Source: an uncultured Clostridia bacterium (GTDB lineage: Bacteria; Bacillota; Clostridia; Lachnospirales; CAG-274). From it: 10,670 bases of DNA. Below, piece by piece: positions 1 to 6,749 of the stretch. The translations under genes and the position numbers were made by a program. The notes below the pieces were generated by a model, which saw only the letters and a program-made list of their open reading frames with translations, searched no databases and had not been told where the DNA came from. The stretch is taken from contig CANQBT010000072.1 of assembly GCA_947589405.1 (NCBI GenBank), forward strand, positions 1 to 10,670, read 5' to 3'. How positions within the stretch are numbered: the first letter of the stretch is position 1; every line of letters starts with the position of its first letter.

Positions 1-1378
1 CTTTTCCTATCTCGCTTTCTACCGTAATGCTCTGCTTATGCCATTCCATTATTTCCTTTGCAATGGCAAGTCCCAGTCCTACGCCGTTTTTGTCCACGCC
101 TCTTGATGAATCTGCTTTATACAGTCTTTCAAACACTTTTTTCTTTTCGTCTTCCGTAAGACCTATTCCTGTATCTTCAACGCAAACAAAGGCCTTTCCG
201 TCTTTTTTATAGCTTCTTACCATAACGCTTCCCTTGTCTGTAAACTTAATGGAATTGTCTGTAAGATTAAATATAACCCTCTGTATCTTTTCCTTGTCTG
301 CCCTAACGTTTATTTTCTTATCACCATATTTACATATAAGCTTTAGTCCCTTCTGAGAAGCTCTTTCCCTGAGAGCCAATGTTACCTCATTTATAACTAT
401 GTTTATATTAAAATTTTCCATAATGGTGTTCTGATAAGGTGCAAAAAGCGTATTGAAATCCATTATTGAATTGGCAAGCTTATTCAGTCTGTCAGCCTCA
501 GAGGATATTATCTTAAGATATCTGGGGTATCTTTCGGGCGGTATCGTTCCGTCTGTCATCGCTTCCGCATAGCCCTTTATGGAAGTTAGAGGCGAACGGA
601 GATCGTGAGAAACATTTGAAGTAAACTCGCTTCTTCTTTTATCCTGTTCGCTAAGACTTTCAGCCATATTGTTGAAGCTGTCGCATAGCTGCGCTATTTC
701 ATCATTTCCGCTGAACTTTATTCTTTCATTGAAATTTCCGCCTGCTATACGTCTTGCAGCTTCATTGACCTTTTTAATAGGAGAAAGGAACTCATACATG
801 TAGTAATAGATCGCAGCATAGCCTATAAGCAGTCCTATCATAAGAAAAACAAAAACATATATATACAGCTTCTGTATTTCTTTTTTAAGCACGCTTGTAT
901 ATACTCCCTCAAATATCACTCCTCTTACTTCACCGTCTAAAAGTATGGGATAGCCTACATTGTATATTTCATTGCCGAATATATCCGAGATCATTTTTAC
1001 AGACCAGACTGCATTGCCGTCCATGATATTTTTAAGCTTTTCTGTTTCTTCTATATTAAGTTTTTCATATGGAGTAACTATTCCGTCTGAAAGAGTTATT
1101 ACATTAAGCTCAGAGTCCGTAACTACATAGTGATAGCTTGTATATCTGTTGAATATCTCCATATCATTTACAAATTCTTCTTTATTCCATATTCCGTCAT
1201 CAAAATAATCGGATAGATATGCGTCTGATATTTTCAATGCAATGTTTGTAATTTCATTTCTTTTGTTGCTGTAGAAATTCTGCTTCATGACCTGAGATAC
1301 TATTATTGCAAAAGCCGTAAATATGAGAAGCATAACTATTGAAAATGACAGTATGGATTTGGCTGTGATCGATCTCAT
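1..1378 (-). CDS. Sensor histidine kinase, membrane-bound (3' end cut by window edge)
   Basis: Minus-strand translation from ATG at 1378 stays open for 459 codons to the window edge. It shows a complete two-component sensor layout: TM1 at about residues 7-29, an extracytoplasmic sensor region at about 30-168 whose end (NVGYPILLDGEVRGVIFEG) resembles Cache/PDC-type folds, TM2 at about 171-193, a HAMP linker to about 245, and HisKA with SHDLRSPLTS (phospho-acceptor His258). The HATPase_c domain has N-box NLTDNSIKFT (Asn375), G1 DTGIGL (from Asp402), F-box VFERLYKADSSR and G2 GVGLGLAIA (432-440). The reading ends at SEIGK, just before the final Gly-Thr box, so probably only 10-20 residues are missing. 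The kinase should sense an external signal and phosphorylate a response regulator. No regulator lies upstream; its partner may be further left. The start overlaps the cupin stop (ATGA, 1375-1378), and GAGAGGA about 10 nt upstream can serve as ribosome site. The ligand is unknown. Confidence 0.93.
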   Translation of the reverse strand, partial: MRSITAKSILSFSIVMLLIFTAFAIIVSQVMKQNFYSNKRNEITNIALKISDAYLSDYFDDGIWNKEEFVNDMEIFNRYTSYHYVVTDSELNVITLSDGIVTPYEKLNIEETEKLKNIMDGNAVWSVKMISDIFGNEIYNVGYPILLDGEVRGVIFEGVYTSVLKKEIQKLYIYVFVFLMIGLLIGYAAIYYYMYEFLSPIKKVNEAARRIAGGNFNERIKFSGNDEIAQLCDSFNNMAESLSEQDKRRSEFTSNVSHDLRSPLTSIKGYAEAMTDGTIPPERYPRYLKIISSEADRLNKLANSIMDFNTLFAPYQNTIMENFNINIVINEVTLALRERASQKGLKLICKYGDKKINVRADKEKIQRVIFNLTDNSIKFTDKGSVMVRSYKKDGKAFVCVEDTGIGLTEDEKKKVFERLYKADSSRGVDKNGVGLGLAIAKEIMEWHKQSITVESEIGK

Positions 1379-1713
1379 TGCTTAATAAAATCCTCTCTTT
1401 GAGGTGTAAATATATCAAGGAGCTTTCCCTTTGGCGTAAGCACCTTGCAGCCATGCTTTATATTAGGTGAAAAGTATATCGTATCTCCTGCCTTTATTGT
1501 TTTAGTTTCATTCTCGATCGTGAATTCAAACTCCCCTTCTATGCAGTATGTAGCCTGTTCGTGAGGGTGGGTGTGGACCGCTCCTACACCTCCGTTTTCA
1601 AAATATACCTCCACAAGCATCATATTGCCCCCGTGAGCAAGCACCTTTCTGTAATTTTTACCCGGCTCCAACTCCTGAAGCTCAATATCCTTATTGTAAA
1701 AAAATCCTGACAA
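1375..1713 (-). CDS. Small single-domain cupin, KdgF-like (112 aa, TTG start)
   Basis: A single cupin_2 barrel fills the whole protein. Cupin motif 1 is AVHTHPHEQATYCIEGE (His47, His49 and Gln53 as probable metal ligands). Motif 2 is AGDTIYFSPNIKHGCK, with His87 as fourth ligand. This His-His-Gln-His pattern and the length resemble KdgF-type cupins, which in pectin and alginate degraders linearise unsaturated uronates. Many cupins of this size have other or unknown roles, and no uronate-catabolism gene is visible here, so the substrate is not assigned. The start is TTG at 1713: it lies 7 nt after a perfect AGGAGGT (1721-1727, minus strand), and no ATG fits. It is cytosolic, with no signal peptide. 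The stop overlaps the histidine-kinase start by 4 nt, so the two are probably cotranscribed and translationally coupled. Confidence 0.88.
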   Translation of the reverse strand: MSGFFYNKDIELQELEPGKNYRKVLAHGGNMMLVEVYFENGGVGAVHTHPHEQATYCIEGEFEFTIENETKTIKAGDTIYFSPNIKHGCKVLTPKGKLLDIFTPQREDFIKQ

Positions 1714-1736
1714 TTAAATTACCTCCTGACAATTAA
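1705..1736 (-). repeat. 13-bp direct repeat spanning the cupin ribosome site and start
   Basis: The 13-mer TTAATTGTCAGGA (minus strand) occurs at 1724-1736 and again at 1705-1717, offset by 19 nt. The upstream copy supplies most of the Shine-Dalgarno sequence and the downstream copy contains the TTG start. It looks like a small tandem duplication that created or reshaped the translation start; a role as a binding site is possible but unproven. Confidence 0.6.
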
Positions 1737-1749
1737 TATTTATAAATCA

Positions 1750-1758
1750 AGTATATCA
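1750..1758 (-). promoter_or_regulatory. Extended -10 promoter for the cupin-kinase operon
   Basis: Read on the minus strand, TGATATACT gives a TATACT -10 box (1750-1755) preceded by the extended -10 TGn (1756-1758). It lies about 37 nt upstream of the cupin start codon. No convincing -35 is seen at 16-17 nt, which fits an extended -10 promoter. Assigned by eye. Confidence 0.5.
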
Positions 1759-1766
1759 CAACGGGA

Positions 1767-1796
1767 CAAATATTAAAAGTTATATTTCACATAATT
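1767..1796 (+). promoter_or_regulatory. Possible sigma-E-like promoter upstream of yqfC
   Basis: CAAATATT (1767-1774) and CATAATT (1790-1796), separated by 15 nt, weakly resemble the sigma-E -35 and -10 elements. In Bacillus yqfC and yqfD belong to the mother-cell sigma-E regulon, which is the main reason to look here. The match is imperfect and the region is A/T-rich, so chance resemblance is likely enough to keep confidence low. Confidence 0.2.
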
Positions 1797-1834
1797 CATC
1801 ATAAAATGTATATAAAGCGAAGGACGTGGATATA

Positions 1835-2107
1835 TTGAATAAATTAAGGTACTCAGTATCCGAAAAAACAGGCATACCGATAGAAGTTATATCCGACACA
1901 CCTAAGCTGGAGCTTACAGGCGGAAGATCTCTTCTGATCGAAAACCACAAGGGAATAAAAAGCCTTTCCGACACATCGGTAACAATCAGGACCTCCTTCG
2001 GAGATATATGCGCAGCAGGAAACGGTATTACAGTAAGAGAGATAAATAAGGAATATATAAAAATAAGCGGTGAGTTCCTTTCCCTCACATTTGAAAAACA
2101 GGAGTGA
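1835..2107 (+). CDS. yqfC: Sporulation protein YqfC
   Basis: A 90-residue protein matching the YqfC family: an N-terminal basic helix followed by the family's signature around PKLELTGGRSLLIENHKGI, then a beta-rich C-terminal half of hydrophobic strands. YqfC is a small mother-cell sporulation protein almost always encoded directly before yqfD; its biochemical role is unknown. Two starts are possible. GTG at 1826 has AAGGA only one base before it, too close to be used. TTG at 1835 puts that AAGGA 10 nt upstream and gives an N-terminus of the usual family length, so I chose TTG. The stop overlaps yqfD by 4 nt. It transcribes divergently from the cupin-kinase pair. Confidence 0.87.
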   Translation: MNKLRYSVSEKTGIPIEVISDTPKLELTGGRSLLIENHKGIKSLSDTSVTIRTSFGDICAAGNGITVREINKEYIKISGEFLSLTFEKQE

Positions 2108-3306
2108 TTTATATAATCAAACTATGGAAATTATGTAAAGGATATGTTATAATTTCATTATATGGATTCAATACCGGGAAATTAATAGAAAAAGCCATTG
2201 AAAGCAACATACAGATATACAATATACAGAGTACAGGCAGCAAATATACTCTTGAAATACGTCCCGGCGATTTTTTTCGTTTCAGAAGGCTTGCCCGTAT
2301 GTATAAATGCAAGCTTTTAATAGTTCATAAAAACGGTCTGTTCCGCATTGCAAAAACTGCGTCAAGGAATATTTGCTTTCCCATAGGGATAATTACCGCC
2401 CTTGCCCTGCTGTATTTTATGACACAGAGAGTATGGCTTATAGACATAGAAGGAAATACAACTATAGATTCCTATTACATACTTGACTATCTAAGCAAAA
2501 ACAACTTATGTATAGGCTGTAATAAAAATGATATAGACTGCCGTCAGCTTGCAGATGACCTTAAAATTAATTTTAAAACAATATCTTGGGTAAACGTAAG
2601 CCTTAAAGGCTCCAGAGTATATGTAAAAATGGCTGAGGGTATCGACAAGCAGGTAAACAAAACAGATACTGCTCCCTGCGATATAGTCGCTTCCTCAGAG
2701 TGCCGAATAGCTTCAATAGTAACTACACACGGTACTCCTCAGGTAAAGGCAAAGGACGTTGTACTCAGCGGTGATGTGCTTATAGCTTCTCAGCTTGTGC
2801 AAAGCGGTACGGAAGAAAATCCTGTGACGGAAAAGGTTTCCGCCGCAGGAACGGTACGTGGTTATGTCACAAGAAACTATGGCTTTACAGTACCCTATAA
2901 TACATTTGTCAAGGAATATACCAATAAAACAATGTCAATTTACAGTATTAAAATAATTAACAAATTATTTTCAATAAAGTACAAGCCAAAATACAATAAA
3001 TATGATAAAATAACTACAGTAACACAATTAAAAATAGGTGAAAGCTGTCCACTTCCCATAATAATATACAGGGATATATACAAGGAATATAAATTTAACG
3101 AAAAAAAGCTTACCGAAAAGGAAGCTAAAAAAGAAGCCGACACCAGAATAACGGAACATATAATATCAAATTACAGTACGGACAGCGATATTATATCTGT
3201 AAAAACCGACTATAAGTCGGATAAGGATAAATTAATGGTTTCTTCTGAAATAATATCAGAGGAAAATGTAGGTCGTCAGATACCGATACAGGAGGAAAAG
3301 CAATAA
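2104..3306 (+). CDS. yqfD: Sporulation protein YqfD (membrane protein, 400 aa)
   Basis: The length and architecture match YqfD. An N-terminal cytoplasmic domain of about 88 residues includes the family-typical FRFRRLARMYKCK stretch. One transmembrane helix follows at about 90-107, then VWLIDIEGN and a large C-terminal domain of about 290 residues expected across the membrane. In Bacillus YqfD is a sigma-E-dependent mother-cell protein needed for efficient sporulation and related in domain layout to SpoIV-type stage proteins; its molecular activity is not established. The start is GTG at 2104 in a GTGA overlap with the yqfC stop. The AGGAG nearby (2100-2104) abuts the start codon, so reinitiation by ribosomes finishing yqfC is the likely mode. 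The C-terminus is lysine- and glutamate-rich (about 330-400). phoH begins immediately after the stop. Confidence 0.9.
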   Translation: MIYIIKLWKLCKGYVIISLYGFNTGKLIEKAIESNIQIYNIQSTGSKYTLEIRPGDFFRFRRLARMYKCKLLIVHKNGLFRIAKTASRNICFPIGIITALALLYFMTQRVWLIDIEGNTTIDSYYILDYLSKNNLCIGCNKNDIDCRQLADDLKINFKTISWVNVSLKGSRVYVKMAEGIDKQVNKTDTAPCDIVASSECRIASIVTTHGTPQVKAKDVVLSGDVLIASQLVQSGTEENPVTEKVSAAGTVRGYVTRNYGFTVPYNTFVKEYTNKTMSIYSIKIINKLFSIKYKPKYNKYDKITTVTQLKIGESCPLPIIIYRDIYKEYKFNEKKLTEKEAKKEADTRITEHIISNYSTDSDIISVKTDYKSDKDKLMVSSEIISEENVGRQIPIQEEKQ

Positions 3307-4225
3307 ATGGAACAAGAGAAGATACAGATACCTGCCAGCATGATCTCAGCAGTTTTCGGCAGCTATGATGAAAATGTCAAAAAAATACAGAAGGAATACG
3401 ACGTTACCGTTATAAACAGAGGTGACGATATTCTCATAAGCGGTGAAAATACGAATGTAAAAAAAGCCATACAGGTCATAAATTCCCTTATCAATATTGT
3501 AAAATCGGGGCAGACCATTGAAGAGCAGAATATAAACTATATTATTACAGAGGTAAATGAAAAACACTCCGAAGATATAGATAAGCTCAACAGCGACATT
3601 ATATGCATGACTGTAAACGGCAGAACTCTCAGACCGAAAACTCTGGGACAAAAGCACTATATAGACAGCATAAAAAACAATACCGTTATATTTGGCATAG
3701 GTCCTGCAGGAACAGGCAAGACATATCTTGCTATGGCTATGGCGATAACCGCCTTTAAAAACGGTGAGGTCAACAGGATAATACTTACAAGACCCGCTAT
3801 AGAAGCCGGTGAAAATCTTGGCTTCCTGCCGGGCGATCTTCAACAGAAGGTAGACCCTTATCTAAGGCCTTTATACGATGCTCTCTATGAAATAATGGGC
3901 TCTGGCATATATGCGTGGCAGGACTCTTGACAATTCGTTTATAGTGCTGGACGAAGCACAGAACACGACTCCCGAACAGATGAAAATGTTCCTTACAAGA
4001 CTTGGCTATGGTTCAAAAGCCGTTATAACAGGCGATATAACACAGATAGATTTGCCAAAAGGTAAAAATTCAGGTCTTATTGAAGCAACCAATATACTTG
4101 GCAGCGTAGAGGGCGTAAGCATAAATAAGCTTACAAATAAGGACGTTGTAAGGCACCCTCTTGTGCAGAGAATAATAAACGCCTATGAAATTTACGAAAG
4201 TAAAAGGAATAAGGGTAAAAAATAA
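3307..4225 (+). pseudogene. phoH: phoH, PhoH-like ATPase, disrupted by internal deletion and frameshift
   Basis: PhoH-family P-loop ATPases act with YbeY and Era in RNA/ribosome metabolism. Here the gene is in two frames. The first (3307-3930) has a KH-like N-terminal domain, Walker A GIGPAGTGKT (residues 130-139), ILTRPAIEAGE and PGDLQQKVDPYLRPLYDAL. It is correct up to EIMG (nt 3900), then reads into eight foreign residues and a stop. The second frame resumes at AYMRGRTLDNSF (nt 3905), carries Walker B IVLDEAQNTTP and runs normally to 4225. Intact homologues have about 18 residues between these two points (an acidic/basic helix ending in a GxIEIAPL-like segment); only 4 nt remain here, so about 50 nt are lost. 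The two parts plus that segment add up to the usual length of about 320. Both flanks are otherwise intact, so the lesion is recent or an assembly error. ATG 3307 follows AGGAGG (3290-3295) and the yqfD stop directly; the stop overlaps ybeY by 1 nt. Confidence 0.85.
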
Positions 4226-4677
4226 TGGATATTTTATTTCAAAACAACACAGATATAAATATTGATACACAGCTTATTTCAGATGTTCTGAAAACTGTAC
4301 TGGAGTATGAAAAGGTTTCGGACAACTGTGAGATAAGCATATCTATAGTTGACAACAAGGAGATACACTCCCTTAATTTAAAACACAGAGGTATAGACAG
4401 ACCTACAGATGTGCTTTCATTTCCTCTTATCGATCATTCAAAAGAAAAGCTGCCCTCAGACGGCTCTAAGATATATTTCGGAGACATAGTCATAAGTATT
4501 GAAAAAGCTATGGATCAGGCTGAGGAATACGGACATTCCCTTAACAGAGAAATAGGCTTTTTAACCGCTCACAGTATGCTTCATCTTTTGGGCTATGATC
4601 ATATGACGCCTGAGGAAGAAAAGGTAATGTTCAAAAAGCAGGAGGAAATACTGAACATAATGGGACTTAGGAGATAA
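4225..4677 (+). CDS. ybeY: Endoribonuclease / rRNA maturation factor YbeY
   Basis: A 150-residue YbeY protein. The zinc-binding signature HSMLHLLGYDH supplies the three histidines (116, 120, 126). The conserved RPTDVLSFP segment contains the conserved arginine (Arg59), and FGDIVIS follows at about 85-91. YbeY is a metal-dependent single-strand RNase implicated in 16S rRNA 3'-end processing and 70S quality control; it works in the cytoplasm with Era and ribosomal proteins. The ATG overlaps the phoH stop by one base (TAATG), with AAGGG at 4211-4215 as ribosome site. In Bacillus a PgpH-type gene normally separates phoH from ybeY and dgkA follows; both are absent here. No defects are seen. Confidence 0.95.
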   Translation: MDILFQNNTDINIDTQLISDVLKTVLEYEKVSDNCEISISIVDNKEIHSLNLKHRGIDRPTDVLSFPLIDHSKEKLPSDGSKIYFGDIVISIEKAMDQAEEYGHSLNREIGFLTAHSMLHLLGYDHMTPEEEKVMFKKQEEILNIMGLRR

Positions 4678-4679
4678 AT

Positions 4680-5066
4680 ATGGACGAGAACAGAAAACTC
4701 TATGAAATTGCATTGCTGGCAAAAGAAAATGCCTATGCGCCCTATTCCGGCTTTAAAGTCGGAGCCGCTGCTCTTACACAAGACGGCATAGTTTACACGG
4801 GCTGTAATGTGGAAAATGCTTCCTACGGTGCAACAATATGTGCAGAAAGAACGGCTATAGTTAAGGCTGTTTCCGAAGGCAAAAAAAATATTGTCAAAAT
4901 GGCCATTGCCTCAGACAATATGGATCCTACCTATCCCTGCGGTATATGCAGACAGGTGATTTCGGAATTTATGCCTGAAGGAGAAATAATAGTGGCAAAT
5001 GGCAAAAATATAAGTATATACAAGGTATCTGAGCTTATGCCCTATGCCTTTAAATTGGATAAGTAA
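4680..5066 (+). CDS. cdd: Cytidine deaminase
   Basis: A 128-residue homotetrameric-type cytidine deaminase that converts cytidine and deoxycytidine to uridine and deoxyuridine in pyrimidine salvage. The N-terminus has YAPYSGFKVGAA, and CNVENASYG binds the nucleoside. The zinc site is TICAERTAI (Cys54, catalytic Glu56) plus PCGICRQ (Cys87, Cys90). All catalytic residues and the expected small-form length are present. ATG 4680 follows AGGAGA (4669-4674) by 5 nt and starts 2 nt after the ybeY stop, so the two are cotranscribed. Its downstream neighbour is a uracil-DNA glycosylase, an interesting pairing because Cdd feeds the deoxyuridine pool. Confidence 0.97.
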   Translation: MDENRKLYEIALLAKENAYAPYSGFKVGAAALTQDGIVYTGCNVENASYGATICAERTAIVKAVSEGKKNIVKMAIASDNMDPTYPCGICRQVISEFMPEGEIIVANGKNISIYKVSELMPYAFKLDK

Positions 5067-5076
5067 GGTGAGAGTT

Positions 5077-5646
5077 ATGAACTGGGACGAATTATATGCC
5101 GCCTGCAATTCATGCAGGCGCTGTCCTCTTTGCGAAACAAGGACGAATGTTGTGGTAGGTACAGGCAACAGAAGCAGTAAAATATTGTTTGTAGGCGAAG
5201 GTCCCGGCTATAACGAGGACATTCAGGGGCTTCCCTTTGTAGGAGCGGCAGGACAGCTCCTTGACAAAATGCTTGCTGCCATAGATCTTACAAGAGAGGA
5301 CGTATATATTGCAAATATAGTAAAGTGCAGACCTCCGGGAAACAGAGATCCTTTGCCTATGGAAAAGGAAGCGTGCATAGTATATCTCAGACAGCAGTTT
5401 AAGCTTATAAGACCCCGGATAATCGTATGTCTGGGAAGGATCGCAGCTCAGTCTATCATATCTGCGGATTTCAGGATAACAAAACAAAGAGGTATATGGT
5501 ACAACAAAAAAGGTATAGACATTATAGCTACATATCACCCTTCTGCCCTTCTCAGAGATGAAACCAAGCAGAAAAAGAGAGAAGCATGGGAGGATTTCAA
5601 ACAGATAAGAGATAAGTTAAAAGAGGTTACAAATAATGAACAATAA
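5077..5646 (+). CDS. Family-4 (iron-sulfur) uracil-DNA glycosylase
   Basis: A 189-residue UDG superfamily protein of the thermostable/4Fe-4S type (family 4, UDGa). Motif A is GEGPGYNEDIQGLPFVG and the C-terminal motif is YHPSALLR. The four cluster cysteines are present with family spacing: Cys13 and Cys16, then Cys84 and Cys100, 16 apart; two extra cysteines (10 and 19) flank the first pair. It excises uracil from DNA to start base-excision repair. Start: ATG 5077, preceded by AAGGTGAG (5065-5072), gives the family's usual N-terminus just before the cysteine pair. The upstream in-frame ATG at 5044 would add 11 residues inside cdd and has no good ribosome site. The 3' end overlaps era by 11 nt, which suggests translational coupling. 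The gene is not part of this cluster in Bacillus. Confidence 0.93.
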   Translation: MNWDELYAACNSCRRCPLCETRTNVVVGTGNRSSKILFVGEGPGYNEDIQGLPFVGAAGQLLDKMLAAIDLTREDVYIANIVKCRPPGNRDPLPMEKEACIVYLRQQFKLIRPRIIVCLGRIAAQSIISADFRITKQRGIWYNKKGIDIIATYHPSALLRDETKQKKREAWEDFKQIRDKLKEVTNNEQ

Positions 5647-6541
5647 TTTTAAATCAGGCTTTGTGTCACTTATAGGCAGACCAAATGTAGGAAAGTCAAC
5701 GCTTATGAACAGCCTTATAGGTGAAAAAATTTCCATAATTTCATGTAAGCCCCAGACTACGAGAAATAAGATACAGACTATACTTACGACCGACAGCTTT
5801 CAGGTGGTTTTCATAGATACTCCGGGAATACATAAGCCCAAGTCAAAGCTTGGAAATTATATGATAAAGAGCGCCGAAAATTCTCTTAACGATATAGACC
5901 TTGTGCTCTATCTTATAGAACCCTATGAGAAAATAAAAGAAAGCGACAGAGCCATTTTGGACAGGCTTAAAAATGTTAAAACTCCCGTATTTCTCATTAT
6001 TAACAAAATCGATACCGTTGAAAAGCAGCAGCTTTTGGCAGTAATGGAAGCTTACAGCAAGGAGTATGATTTTAAAGAAATAATACCCATATCAGCGCTT
6101 AAGGAACAGAACAAAGAGCTTCTTATGGAAAATATTGAAAAATATCTTCCTGAAGGACCTCAGTATTTCCCTGCCGACATGATAACGGATCAACCCGAAA
6201 GACAGCTTGTAGCCGAAATTATAAGGGAAAAAGCGCTATATCTTTTGCAGGAGGAGATACCGCACGGAATAGCTGTGGAAATTACATCTATGAAGAAGCG
6301 TAAGGATAAGGATATAGTTGATATTGAAGCCACTATATATTGCGAAAAGGACTCCCACAAGGGGATCATAATAGGCAAACAAGGCTCAATGCTCAAAAAA
6401 ATAGGCTCCAATGCAAGGCATGACATACAGAGATTTTTAGGTTCAGGAATAAATTTACAGATATGGATAAAAGTAAAAAAGGATTGGCGCAACAGCGATT
6501 TTCTGCTTAAAAATTTCGGCTATGATTCCAAGAATATTTAA
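5636..6541 (+). CDS. era: GTPase Era
   Basis: A full-length Era (301 residues): an N-terminal small GTPase domain plus a C-terminal KH domain. G1 is GRPNVGKST (14-22), the switch I region is KPQTTRNKI (38-46), G3 DTPG (61-64), G4 NKID (123-126) and G5 SAL (153-155). The KH domain holds the helix-turn motif GIIIGKQG (243-250). Era binds the 3' end of 16S rRNA during 30S assembly and associates with the inner membrane; YbeY, encoded upstream, works on the same rRNA end. ATG 5636 lies within the end of the UDG gene and follows AGAGG. No terminator hairpin follows; a 67-nt A/T-rich gap leads to yqzL. Confidence 0.98.
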   Translation: MNNNFKSGFVSLIGRPNVGKSTLMNSLIGEKISIISCKPQTTRNKIQTILTTDSFQVVFIDTPGIHKPKSKLGNYMIKSAENSLNDIDLVLYLIEPYEKIKESDRAILDRLKNVKTPVFLIINKIDTVEKQQLLAVMEAYSKEYDFKEIIPISALKEQNKELLMENIEKYLPEGPQYFPADMITDQPERQLVAEIIREKALYLLQEEIPHGIAVEITSMKKRKDKDIVDIEATIYCEKDSHKGIIIGKQGSMLKKIGSNARHDIQRFLGSGINLQIWIKVKKDWRNSDFLLKNFGYDSKNI

Positions 6542-6561
6542 ATTCCATTTTTTAAATAGAA

Positions 6562-6567
6562 TATAAT
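6562..6567 (+). promoter_or_regulatory. Possible -10 box before yqzL-recO
   Basis: A perfect TATAAT lies in the 67-nt gap after era, 41 nt before the yqzL start. The only -35 candidate (TTTAAA around 6537-6542) is weak and 19 nt away. The gap is very A/T-rich, so this may be chance, but it is the largest gap in the yqfC-recO string and the natural place for an internal promoter. Confidence 0.3.
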
Positions 6568-6608
6568 AAAAGCATATACAGAAAATATTATCATAAGGAG
6601 GAATTCTT

Positions 6609-6749
6609 ATGAATGATTTTTTCTGGAATATATTTAAAACAAGCGGTAATATAGAAGCCTTTATGGCATATAAAGATTATAAAAAGGGTGAAAGCGATGC
6701 CGGCGGAAAAGATAAGAGGACTGATAATAAAGGAGAATTTTTCGGGTGA
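6609..6749 (+). CDS. yqzL: YqzL-like small protein (46 aa)
   Basis: A short gene between era and recO. ATG 6609 follows a perfect AAGGAGG (6595-6601) by 7 nt. The product begins MNDFFWNIFKTSGNIEAFMA, which fits the YqzL family (hydrophobic start with Phe-Trp-Asn, then a Ser/Thr-Gly-Asn-Ile turn), and YqzL sits exactly here in Bacillus. Its function is unknown. After about residue 28 the tail is hydrophilic (Lys, Asp, Gly) and unlike the family; it lies within the 5' end of recO in another frame, overlapping by 53 nt. The tail was probably gained when an earlier stop was lost. Position, ribosome site and N-terminal match support a real gene. Confidence 0.85.
   Translation: MNDFFWNIFKTSGNIEAFMAYKDYKKGESDAGGKDKRTDNKGEFFG

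Noticed and set aside
27..212. 61-codon plus-strand open frame
   Set aside because: It is antisense to the ATPase domain of the histidine kinase, which has clear N, G1, F and G2 boxes on the minus strand.
3890..3930. Programmed ribosomal frameshift in phoH
   Set aside because: A frameshift could rejoin the frames but would not restore the roughly 18 conserved residues missing, and I see no slippery heptamer with a downstream structure at the junction.
5044..5076. Upstream ATG start for the uracil-DNA glycosylase
   Set aside because: It lies inside cdd with no ribosome site and adds residues absent from the family; ATG 5077 has AAGGTGAG before it.
6542..6608. Terminator after era
   Set aside because: There is a T-run at 6548-6553 but no preceding stem, so transcription probably reads on into yqzL-recO.
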